A stretch of DNA of 64,000 nt from JAIRTY01 sp050257395. GTDB lineage: Bacteria; Actinomycetota; Actinomycetes; Streptosporangiales; Streptosporangiaceae. Of the stretch, positions 43,801-50,511 are shown piece by piece. Within the stretch, counting starts at the first letter, position 1; each line of letters starts with the position of its first letter. A program made the translations under genes and the position numbers. The DNA is taken from NCBI GenBank assembly GCA_050257395.1, contig JBLMWU010000021.1, forward strand, positions 3,325 to 67,324. The letters are read 5' to 3'. The notes beneath the pieces are model-generated. The model ran no database searches. It worked only from the letters and a program-made list of their open reading frames with translations, and was not told where the DNA came from.

Positions 43801-44130
43801 ATGGCACGACGGACAATTGTGACAATGGAAGACGATCTCGGCGGCGGTCCGGCGGACGAGACCGTGCGGTTCGGGATCGGCGGCGCCGAGTACGAGATTG
43901 ACCTGAACAAGAAGAACGCGACCCGGTTCCGTAAAGAGATCGCGCCCTTCATCGAGCACGCCCGCAAGGCGGGCAGGCCGGCCCGGCGGCCGGTGCGGAC
44001 GGCCGCCAGCCGCCGGCGCAGCCACGACATCCGGGCGTGGGCGCAGAAGCAGGGCATTGAGCTCAGTGAGCGGGGGCGCATCCCGGCCAGCGTGGTCGAG
44101 CAGTACGAAGCCGCCGCGAAAGCCCGGTAG
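43801..44130 (+). CDS. lsr2: Lsr2 nucleoid-associated protein
   Basis: A 109-residue xenogeneic-silencing protein from ATG at 43801, preceded by a G-run. It has the oligomerisation domain (MARRTIVTMEDDL, VRFGIGGAEYEIDLNKKNA, FRKEIAPFIEHAR) and a C-terminal DNA-binding domain, IRAWAQKQGIELSERGRIPASVVEQY, in which the Arg-Gly-Arg hook inserts into the AT-rich minor groove. Actinomycetes often hold more than one copy; this may be the main or a secondary one. Confidence 0.95.
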   Translation: MARRTIVTMEDDLGGGPADETVRFGIGGAEYEIDLNKKNATRFRKEIAPFIEHARKAGRPARRPVRTAASRRRSHDIRAWAQKQGIELSERGRIPASVVEQYEAAAKAR

Positions 44131-44152
44131 CCGCCGGCCGCGGCCGCCGCCG

Positions 44153-44173
44153 CGCCCGGTGCCAGGCCGGGCG
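44153..44173. terminator. possible bidirectional hairpin between lsr2 and argG
   Basis: CGCCCGG (44153-44159) and CCGGGCG (44167-44173) form a perfect 7-bp stem with a 7-nt loop in the short gap between two converging genes. No T-run is present, as is common in high-GC actinomycetes. The position supports a terminator role; strength is unknown. Confidence 0.4.
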
Positions 44174-44189
44174 GGGGCGCCCCGGCCGG

Positions 44190-45632
44190 TCAGTCGGTGC
44201 CGGATTCCATCGCCGCCCGGTCGAGGAACTCGTCCTCTTCGTTCACCTCACCGCGGGAGGCGATCGCCTCGGCGCCTCCCCGCGGCAGCTCACCAACCAG
44301 GCCGGCGTGCGGCGCAGCCCCGATCAGCTCGGCGTGCGCGGTGCCGATCATGCCCAGGCTGGCGTACTGCTCGAGCTTGGCCCTTGAGTCGGCGATGTCG
44401 AGGTTGCGCATGGTGAGCTGGCCGATCCGGTCCAGCGGGCCGAACGCGGAGTCCTCGGTGCGCTCCATCGACAGCTTGTCGGGGTGGTAGCTGAACGCGG
44501 GCCCGGTGGTGTCGAGGATCGAGTAGTCCTCGCCGCGCCGCAGCCGCAGCGTGACCTCCCCGGTGACCGCGGCGCCCACCCAGCGCTGCAGCGATTCGCG
44601 CAGCATCAGCGCCTGCGGGTCGAGCCAGCGGCCCTCGTACATGAGCCGGCCCAGCCGGCGTCCTTCGGCGTGGTAGTTCGCCAGGGTGTCCTCGTTGTGG
44701 ATGGCGTTGACCAGCCGCTCGTAGGCCGCGTGCAGCAGCGCCATGCCCGGCGCCTCGTAGATGCCCCGGCTCTTGGCCTCGATGATCCGGTTCTCGATCT
44801 GGTCGGACATGCCCAGGCCATGCCGGCCGCCGATCTCGTTGGCTGCCATGACCAGGTCGACCGGGGAGGCGAACTCCTTGCCGTTGATCGTCACCGGCCG
44901 GCCGCGCTCGAACCCGATCGTGACGTCCTCCGGCTCGATCCCGACGTCGGCGTCCCAGAACCGCACGCCCATGATCGGCTGGACGGTCTCGATCCCGTTG
45001 CTGAGGTGCTCGAGGGTCTTGGCCTCGTGGGTGGCCCCCCAGATGTTCGCGTCGGTCGAGTAGGCCTTCTCCGCGCTGTCGCGGTAGGGCAGGTCGTGGC
45101 CGAGCAGCCACTCGCTCATCTCCCGGCGGCCGCCGAGCTCGCCGACGAACGCCGCGTCGAGCCAGGGCTTGTAGACGCGCAGGTTCGGGTTGGCCAGCAG
45201 GCCGTAGCGGTAGAACCGCTCGATGTCGTTGCCCTTGAAGGTGGAGCCGTCACCCCAGATCTGGACGTCGTCCTCGAGCATCGCCCGCACCAGCAGCGTG
45301 CCGGTGACCGCCCGGCCCAGCGGGGTGGTGTTGAAGTAGGCCCGCCCCCCGGAGCGGATGTGGAAAGCCCCGCAGGTCAGCGCGGCCAGCCCTTCCTCCA
45401 CCAGGGCCGCCCGGCAGTCGACCAGCCGGGCGATCTCGGCGCCGTACAGCTTGGCCCGCCCCGGGACCGAGTCGATGTCGTCTTCGTCGTACTGCCCGAT
45501 GTCGGCGGTGTAGGTGCACGGCACCGCGCCCTTGTCGCGCATCCACGCGACCGCCACCGAGGTGTCGAGGCCGCCGGAGAACGCGATGCCGACCCGCTCA
45601 CCGACGGGCAGGGAGGTGATCACCTTGGACAC
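44190..45632 (-). CDS. argG: argininosuccinate synthase, long form
   Basis: This enzyme joins citrulline and aspartate using ATP in arginine biosynthesis. The 480 residues begin with GIAFSGGLDTSVAVAWM, the PP-loop ATP motif, and contain YTADIGQYDEDD, AYSTDANIWGATHEAKTLE and RRGEDYSILDTTGPAFSY. This is the longer (E. coli-like) class, distinct from the 400-residue form usual in actinomycetes, and it is not within an arg cluster. The start is GTG at 45632 with no ribosome site; TACTTT about 8 nt before it suggests a leaderless transcript. An ARG box lies just upstream. Confidence 0.95.
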   Translation of the reverse strand: MSKVITSLPVGERVGIAFSGGLDTSVAVAWMRDKGAVPCTYTADIGQYDEDDIDSVPGRAKLYGAEIARLVDCRAALVEEGLAALTCGAFHIRSGGRAYFNTTPLGRAVTGTLLVRAMLEDDVQIWGDGSTFKGNDIERFYRYGLLANPNLRVYKPWLDAAFVGELGGRREMSEWLLGHDLPYRDSAEKAYSTDANIWGATHEAKTLEHLSNGIETVQPIMGVRFWDADVGIEPEDVTIGFERGRPVTINGKEFASPVDLVMAANEIGGRHGLGMSDQIENRIIEAKSRGIYEAPGMALLHAAYERLVNAIHNEDTLANYHAEGRRLGRLMYEGRWLDPQALMLRESLQRWVGAAVTGEVTLRLRRGEDYSILDTTGPAFSYHPDKLSMERTEDSAFGPLDRIGQLTMRNLDIADSRAKLEQYASLGMIGTAHAELIGAAPHAGLVGELPRGGAEAIASRGEVNEEDEFLDRAAMESGTD

Positions 45633-45653
45633 ACGAAAAAGTATGCCGTCTCA

Positions 45654-45667
45654 TGCATGATTATGCA
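45654..45667. promoter_or_regulatory. ARG box (ArgR operator) upstream of argG
   Basis: TGCATGATTATGCA is a perfect inverted repeat of TGCAT around four bases, the core of the ArgR/AhrC operator. It ends 22 bp before the argG GTG, overlapping where the -35 region should be. A weaker half-site lies at about 45641-45652. ArgR with arginine would be expected to repress argG here. Confidence 0.75.
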
Positions 45668-45707
45668 AGCCAGGTCCGGTCAGGCCAGCGGCTTCCGCCG
45701 CCGGCGC

Positions 45708-46271
45708 TCATGACCCGGCCGGAACCGCCCGCAGCCGCAGGAACTGCCGGACGCCCAGCAGGCGGGTGCCGGCCCGCAGCATCGGGCTGAAGGCGGCGCG
45801 CAGCAGCGGCCCGGCCTCCTCCCGGCTGAGGAACTGCGGATCGGTGGCCTGGTAGGTGCGGCCGCCGACCCTGACCACGCAGCCGCCGGCCGCGCGCACG
45901 TTCCGCGACCAGTCCGACTGGTTGCCGAACGTGAGCGCGATCAGGATCGCGTCGCCGTGCACATGCGCCGTCGCGGGCGTCACGTAGACCTTGCCCGACC
46001 GCCTGCCCACGTGCTGGATCTGCGCGGCCATCGCGAAGTGCCGGCGGCCGGCGAACTTCACGATCACGGGGTTCAGGATCCTGGTCAGCGGGCGTATCAG
46101 CACCCGGGCGAGCCACCCGGGCGGGACTGGCGCCAGCGCGCCGGCGCTCCCCCGGCCCCCGGCGGGGCCGGCCGTCACGCCGCCGCCCCGATCGTGGAGT
46201 GCCCCGGGGATCACCCGGTCAGCGGCGCGGCCCGGCCGCGTGCTGCCCATGATGAGCTTGAGATTCAGCAT
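45708..46271 (-). CDS. chimeric protein: FMN-reductase N-terminus joined to a DDN-like domain
   Basis: The 187-residue product starts MLNLKLIMGSTRPGRAADRV, which is the N-terminal FMN-binding motif of NADPH-dependent FMN reductases (GSTRPGR phosphate loop). After a Gly/Ala-rich bridge it becomes a DDN-type deazaflavin protein: IQHVGRRSGKVYVTPAT, LTFGNQSDWSRNVRAAGG, VGGRTYQATDP. Neither family normally contains the other part. A good ribosome site, GGGAGGCG, belongs to the FMN-reductase start. A deletion that joined two genes in frame is the likely origin; the DDN domain is essentially complete and may function. Confidence 0.78.
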   Translation of the reverse strand: MLNLKLIMGSTRPGRAADRVIPGALHDRGGGVTAGPAGGRGSAGALAPVPPGWLARVLIRPLTRILNPVIVKFAGRRHFAMAAQIQHVGRRSGKVYVTPATAHVHGDAILIALTFGNQSDWSRNVRAAGGCVVRVGGRTYQATDPQFLSREEAGPLLRAAFSPMLRAGTRLLGVRQFLRLRAVPAGS

Positions 46272-46382
46272 GCTCGCCTCCCAGTCTCAGGTCACAGGCC
46301 AGCGCCTGCGGCTCGGCCGCCGCCGGATCGCGGCGGTACCGGTAAGGACGAGATGGCGCCGCCAGGTGTCACGATCGCCAGG

Positions 46383-47300
46383 TCAGCGGGACCCGGCCGG
46401 GCCGGTGAGCTGCAGGCTGAGGAAGCTCAGCTTGGCCGGGTCGGCGATGACGTGCACCGTCTGGATCCTCTCGCCACGCAGGGTGAGCACCAGCACCCCG
46501 GCGAGCTCGTGGCCGAGGAAGCCGAGCACGGCAGGCTGCCCGCCGACCGGATGGGAGACCAGCGTGGCGGCCGGGCCCCAGTAGTGCAGCAGGTTCCTGG
46601 CGACCCGGCGGGCGCCGGTGACCACCACGTGCGGCCGGGCGGCGGCCGGCCCGTAGTCGACGTCGCCCCACGCTCCGGGCGCGAGCACCGTGAGCAGCCC
46701 GCTGAGGTCGCCGCCGGCACAGGCGGCGATGAACTTCTCGGTGACCAGGCGGTGCTCTGCGGACGTCACGTCGAAGCGGGTCCCCCCGGCCCCGGCAGCG
46801 ATCTTCTGCCTGGCCCGGGTGGCGAGCTGCCGGCAGGCCTGCGGGGTCCGGCCGACGGTCTGGGCTATGGTCCCGAACGGCATCTGGAAGATGTCGTGCA
46901 GGACGAACACGACCCGCTCGGCCGGGGTGAGCCGCTGCAGCATCACCAGCAGCGCCAGCCGGACGCTGTCGTCGAAGGTGACCCGGTCGGCGGGATCAGA
47001 CAGGGCAGGCTGGGCGGGCGGGGCGGCGGCCTCGAAGTCCCCCGGCTCGCGCGCCCGCTCCCGGCGCGACGGGGCCGACCGGATCCGGTCCAGGCACAGG
47101 CGGCTGGTCACCACGATCAGCCAGCCGCGCTCGTCGGCGATGTCCGCCGAACCGGTGCGCAGCAGGCGCGCAAACGCGTCCTGCACCACGTCTTCCGCGG
47201 CGCCGATATCCCCGAGCATCCGGAATGCCAGGTCAACCAGGTAGGGGCGGTGCTCCCGGTACGCCTGGCCGATCCTCCCGCCGTCCTGCCCGTCAGGCAT
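46383..47300 (-). CDS. sigI: ECF sigma factor with C-terminal SnoaL-like domain (SigI-like)
   Basis: A 305-residue alternative sigma factor. Region 2 reads YLVDLAFRMLGDIGAAEDVVQDAF and DERGWLIVVTSRLCLDRI; region 4 reads RLTPAERVVFVLHDIF and TIAQTVGRTPQACRQLATRARQ. The last 120 residues form a SnoaL-like domain (FIAACAGGDLSGLLTVLAPG, VIADPAKLSFLSLQL), which replaces an anti-sigma factor in this group. The sequence pattern closely recalls mycobacterial SigI. The WLPEP linker motif of ECF41 proteins is absent. It is divergent from an AhpD-like gene and its own upstream region carries a matching promoter, suggesting autoregulation. Confidence 0.9.
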   Translation of the reverse strand: MPDGQDGGRIGQAYREHRPYLVDLAFRMLGDIGAAEDVVQDAFARLLRTGSADIADERGWLIVVTSRLCLDRIRSAPSRRERAREPGDFEAAAPPAQPALSDPADRVTFDDSVRLALLVMLQRLTPAERVVFVLHDIFQMPFGTIAQTVGRTPQACRQLATRARQKIAAGAGGTRFDVTSAEHRLVTEKFIAACAGGDLSGLLTVLAPGAWGDVDYGPAAARPHVVVTGARRVARNLLHYWGPAATLVSHPVGGQPAVLGFLGHELAGVLVLTLRGERIQTVHVIADPAKLSFLSLQLTGPAGSR

Positions 47301-47368
47301 GCCGCCTCCTCAGGCCAGCCCGCCGGTACCGCCGTGCGGGGCGGGCCGGCCGGGCCACCTCCCTGAAG

Positions 47369-47395
47369 GACGGGGCGGGGCGGCGGAACGTGACA
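47369..47395 (-). promoter_or_regulatory. predicted ECF41-type promoter of the sigI-like gene
   Basis: On the minus strand TGTCACG (47395-47389), a 16-nt spacer and CGTC (47372-47369) match the known ECF41-type consensus TGTCACA-N16-CGTC with one mismatch. It lies about 70 bp before the sigma gene's start and predicts autoregulation. Confidence 0.68.
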
Positions 47396-47417
47396 TCGCC
47401 GGGCCGCCGGGGCGTGA

Positions 47418-47444
47418 CGTCACATTCCGCCCGGGCCCCCCGTC
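47418..47444 (+). promoter_or_regulatory. predicted ECF41-type promoter of the AhpD-like gene
   Basis: On the plus strand CGTCACA (47418-47424), a 16-nt spacer and CGTC (47441-47444) mirror the minus-strand promoter just to the left. One mismatch to TGTCACA-N16-CGTC. It lies 60 bp before the start of the AhpD-like gene, so the neighbouring sigma factor probably transcribes it. Confidence 0.65.
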
Positions 47445-47463
47445 CTTGCCAGGTGATGTCACA

Positions 47464-47479
47464 GCCAGCGGACGCTGGC
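47464..47479 (+). promoter_or_regulatory. perfect hairpin in the AhpD-like gene leader
   Basis: GCCAGCG, a 2-nt loop GA and CGCTGGC form a perfect inverted repeat in the predicted untranslated leader, 24 bp before the start codon. Directly before it is TGTCACA, an exact copy of the -35 element without a correctly spaced CGTC. It could be an operator or an mRNA hairpin. Confidence 0.45.
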
Positions 47480-47503
47480 ATCCCGGCGATCAGGGAGACC
47501 TCC

Positions 47504-48067
47504 ATGGCCCGCATCACCACCCACACCGTCGACGACGCCCCGGCTGCGGCGAAGCCGCTGCTCGCGGAGATGGTCCAGTTCTCCCCGACCGGGCGGCTGC
47601 TCAACATGCACGCTCAGATGGCACACGCCCCTGCGGTTCTCGAGGCATACGTGTCGATGCGCCGGGCGGCCGGCCGCCACGGCACCCTGGACCAGCGAAC
47701 CAGCAGCGCGCTCATGCTCACCGCGGCAGCCGCCAGCGGCAGCCGGTACGCGCTGGCAATCATCGCCACCCTGGCCGCGCGGTCCGGCTGGCGCCCGGAC
47801 CAGATCGAGGCGCTGCTGGCCGGCCGGCCCGTGGGCGAGAACAAGCTCGACGCGCTGACCGCCGTGGTCCGGGAGGCCGCCGCCGATTCCGGCCGGGTCA
47901 GCGACCGGGCCTGGGACAGCGCCGCCGGCCAGGGCTGGGGTGACGAGCAGCTCGCCGAGGCGTTCGCCTACCTGGGCCTGACCGTCTTCACGGCCTACTT
48001 CCTCAACTACGCCGCGACCGAGCTGGACGTGCCGGCGGCTCCCGCCCGCACCAGTGACGGCGGCTGA
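47504..48067 (+). CDS. carboxymuconolactone decarboxylase/AhpD-like protein lacking active-site Cys
   Basis: A 187-residue all-helical protein from ATG at 47504 after GGGAG. It follows the AhpD/CMD pattern: GRLLNMHAQMAHAPAVLEAY, LTAAAASGSRYALAIIATLA, LDALTAVVREAAAD and FTAYFLNYAATELDVP. At the position where AhpD relatives carry a Cys-x-x-Cys or 'CxYC' pair, this protein has SGSRYA, so the peroxidase-type cysteines are gone. ECF41-group sigma factors are known to be paired with CMD genes, and a matching promoter precedes this one. It is followed, overlapping, by a VOC gene. Confidence 0.8.
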   Translation: MARITTHTVDDAPAAAKPLLAEMVQFSPTGRLLNMHAQMAHAPAVLEAYVSMRRAAGRHGTLDQRTSSALMLTAAAASGSRYALAIIATLAARSGWRPDQIEALLAGRPVGENKLDALTAVVREAAADSGRVSDRAWDSAAGQGWGDEQLAEAFAYLGLTVFTAYFLNYAATELDVPAAPARTSDGG

Positions 48068-48452
48068 CGTGGAACTGGTCCAGAGCCGGATCGTGACCGA
48101 CGACGTTCAGCAGCTGGCCGCCTTCTACGCCCGGCTGGTGCGCGCCGAGGTGGTGCTCAACGACTACTACGTGGAAGTGCCCGCTGGGGCGGTGACGGTC
48201 GGCTTCTCCCGGCGGGCGTTCACGGAGTACCGGGAAGACCGCGCGGCCCGGCCCGGGCGGCCGCCCGGGGAGATCATCCTCGACTTCCGGGCCGGCGACG
48301 TCGACGCCGAGCACCGGCGGATCGCCGGCCTGGGCGTGGACTGGGTCATGCACCCGGCCACCCAGCCCTGGGGGAGCCGCTCCATGGTGTTCCGCGATCC
48401 CGCGGGCAACCTCGTCAATGTCTTCACTCCCGGCGAGGTGGTGCCGGGCTGA
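48054..48452 (+). CDS. VOC/glyoxalase superfamily protein
   Basis: A 132-residue protein beginning GTG at 48054 within the end of the AhpD-like gene (GTG at 48069 is also possible). LVQSRIVTDDVQQLAAFYARL begins the first module; IILDFRAGDVDAEHRRIAGLG and MVFRDPAGNLVNVFTP end the second. The overlap indicates one operon controlled by the SigI-like factor. Substrate unknown; glyoxalase/dioxygenase-fold proteins are frequent companions of ECF41-type targets. Confidence 0.88.
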   Translation: MTAADVELVQSRIVTDDVQQLAAFYARLVRAEVVLNDYYVEVPAGAVTVGFSRRAFTEYREDRAARPGRPPGEIILDFRAGDVDAEHRRIAGLGVDWVMHPATQPWGSRSMVFRDPAGNLVNVFTPGEVVPG

Positions 48453-48453
48453 G

Positions 48454-49434
48454 CTAGCCGGGCAGGGGATCGCGGGGGCCACCCGGCTGCCGCTCACCGC
48501 CCTCGATCAGGTCGCGGTAGCCCGCGACCGTGGCCCGGACCTCCTCCGCCATGAGCCGCCCCAGCGCTTCCCGGCTCTTCCTGGGCGTGCTGGCCGGCCA
48601 GCGGTAGGCCAGCTCGAGCCTGGTGCCCCCAGCGTCGGGGGTGAGCGTGCGGAGAATCTCAAAATGCGGGGCGCTCAGCTGCACGCTCAGGGCGCTGCGC
48701 TGGTCCTCGACGGCGGTCAGGACGTAGACGGAGGCGCTCATCCGGCCGTCCCCGTCCGGATGAGCGTGCACGTAGTACTGCATGTCCCCGGGCTGGCGGC
48801 TGGGAGTGCCGGGCACCTGGCCCCCGCACAGCACCCGCTGCGGATCAGCGTGCCGCAGCGACGCCGGCGCGCAGACGATGTCCCATACCTGGCTGGCGTC
48901 GGCCCTGATCAGCGCCGACGCTGATGCCTGCGCCGGATTGCGCAGGAGCTCGCGGCTGGTGCATGCCCGCAGCAGTGCCGGATGCATGGCCGGGCCCGGC
49001 CACGGCCTGCGTCCCTCCAGGACCTCCCGCAGCCGTCCGAGCCAGATCTCCAGCTCCCGGCGCCAGTACGCCCGCGCATCGGGCTTCGCGCCCGCGGCGA
49101 CCGTGTCGGCGACGGTGACGGTGACGATGGTGGCCCGCCCGCGCCGCTGCGCCGCCAGGGTGATGACCTGCCTCGGCGGCGCGGCGTCCGGCGTGTGCAG
49201 GGTCATGATCTGGCCGGGCACCTCTTCGCGGACCTGGTAGAGGGTGGAGAACGAGTCCCGCGAGCTCATCCCGATCATCATCCGCAGCCGGGCACCCGGT
49301 GGCGCCGTGACATCGAAGGCGAACCGGGCCCGCCGCAGCGACCACGCCCGGGGGCCGCTCAGCAGCGCCCACACCCGGTCCGGCGCGGCCTCGATCACCT
49401 CGGTCCGCTCCACCGTGAGCTGCGACAGCCGCAC
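48454..49434 (-). CDS. protein with two SRPBCC (START-like) domains
   Basis: A 326-residue protein from GTG at 49434 after GGAGGAAG. The first half reads VERTEVIEAAPDRVWALLSG, YQVREEVPGQIMTLHTP; the second begins ASASALIRADASQVWDIVCA and continues to RTLTPDAGGTRLELAYRWPA. Each half has the strand-helix order of the polyketide-cyclase/START fold that binds hydrophobic ligands. Tandem fusion of two such domains is less common. No signal peptide. It is convergent with the VOC gene and divergent from the cyclase gene. Confidence 0.78.
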   Translation of the reverse strand: MRLSQLTVERTEVIEAAPDRVWALLSGPRAWSLRRARFAFDVTAPPGARLRMMIGMSSRDSFSTLYQVREEVPGQIMTLHTPDAAPPRQVITLAAQRRGRATIVTVTVADTVAAGAKPDARAYWRRELEIWLGRLREVLEGRRPWPGPAMHPALLRACTSRELLRNPAQASASALIRADASQVWDIVCAPASLRHADPQRVLCGGQVPGTPSRQPGDMQYYVHAHPDGDGRMSASVYVLTAVEDQRSALSVQLSAPHFEILRTLTPDAGGTRLELAYRWPASTPRKSREALGRLMAEEVRATVAGYRDLIEGGERQPGGPRDPLPG

Positions 49435-49721
49435 ACTTCCTCCGCTCAGCGGCCACGAGCTGGCGGGCGCAGCCGTATGTGGATAGTGACAGAAAAGCCG
49501 AATACCGGACACTATTGTGCTGGCTGCGCTCCAGCGGGCCGGGTTGCCGGCGCCAGCGCGCCATGGCGTCCGGCCGCCGGGGAACCGTGCACGCCTGGGG
49601 ATCCCTGACCACGGGGAGCCCCCGGACCGGGGCCGGCGATGGTAGAAACAGCAGCACCAGCCGTCCTGCTGGCGCCGACACCGCCCGGCCGCGTGGCCGG
49701 GGATCAGCCCAGGAGCCGCCC

Positions 49722-50498
49722 ATGTCCGTGCTCAGCGCCCTCACCGACGCGATCCGCAGCGCCAGCGTGGAGGTCATCGACCTGACCGCGCCGCTGTCGT
49801 CGTCCACGCCGGTCATCAGGCTGCCCGAGCCGTTCGGCAACACGAAGTCCTTCGCGCTGCACGAGATCAGCCGCTACGACGACCGTGGCCCGGCCTGGTA
49901 CTGGAATGACATCACCACCGGCGAGCACACCGGCACCCACTTCGACGCGCCGGTGCACTGGGTGACCGGGCAGGCCGGCGAGGACGTGTCCCAGGTGCCG
50001 CTCACCAGGCTGATCGCGCCCGCCGCGGTGCTGGACTTCAGCGCCCAGGCCGCCGCGGATCCGGACTTCCTGCTGGAGGTGGAGCACATCAAGCAGTGGG
50101 AGTCCGAGCACGGCCCGCTGCCCGGGGGCGGATGGCTGCTGTACCGGACCGGGTGGGACGAGCGCTCGGAGGACCAGGAGCGGTTCCTCAACGCCAATGA
50201 GACCGGCCCGCACACCCCCGGCGTGTCCATCGAGTGCGCGCGCTGGCTGGCGGAGGAGGCGCCGGTGATCGGCATGGGCGTGGAGACGGTCGGCACGGAC
50301 GCCGGGGCCGCGCACTCGTTCGACCCACCGTTCCCCTGCCACGCGTCGCTGCTGGGCGCGGGCAAGTACGGCCTGACCCAGCTGCAGAACCTGGCCCGGC
50401 TGCCCGCCCAGGGCGCGGTGATCATCACCACTCCCCTGCCCATCGTCAGCGGGTCCGGCAGCCCCTGCCGCGCCCTCGCCCTGGTCGAGCGTTCCTGA
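49722..50498 (+). CDS. cyclase family protein (kynurenine formamidase-like hydrolase)
   Basis: A 258-residue metal-dependent hydrolase from ATG at 49722 after AGGAG. The diagnostic HTGTHFDAPVH sequence, residues 69-79, supplies His69, His73, Asp75 and His79 for metal binding. GGGWLLYRTGWDER and VIGMGVETVGTDAG are also typical. It hydrolyses a cyclic or N-formyl amide; a TPP enzyme starts 13 bp downstream and overlaps functionally in one operon. The exact substrate is unknown. Confidence 0.9.
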   Translation: MSVLSALTDAIRSASVEVIDLTAPLSSSTPVIRLPEPFGNTKSFALHEISRYDDRGPAWYWNDITTGEHTGTHFDAPVHWVTGQAGEDVSQVPLTRLIAPAAVLDFSAQAAADPDFLLEVEHIKQWESEHGPLPGGGWLLYRTGWDERSEDQERFLNANETGPHTPGVSIECARWLAEEAPVIGMGVETVGTDAGAAHSFDPPFPCHASLLGAGKYGLTQLQNLARLPAQGAVIITTPLPIVSGSGSPCRALALVERS

Positions 50499-50511
50499 GC
50501 CGGGCAGTCCC

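Noticed and set aside
47464..47479. Considered as a riboswitch or terminator hairpin
   Set aside because: Only a 7-bp stem with a 2-nt loop and no T-run or conserved aptamer elements; kept only as a hairpin of unknown role.
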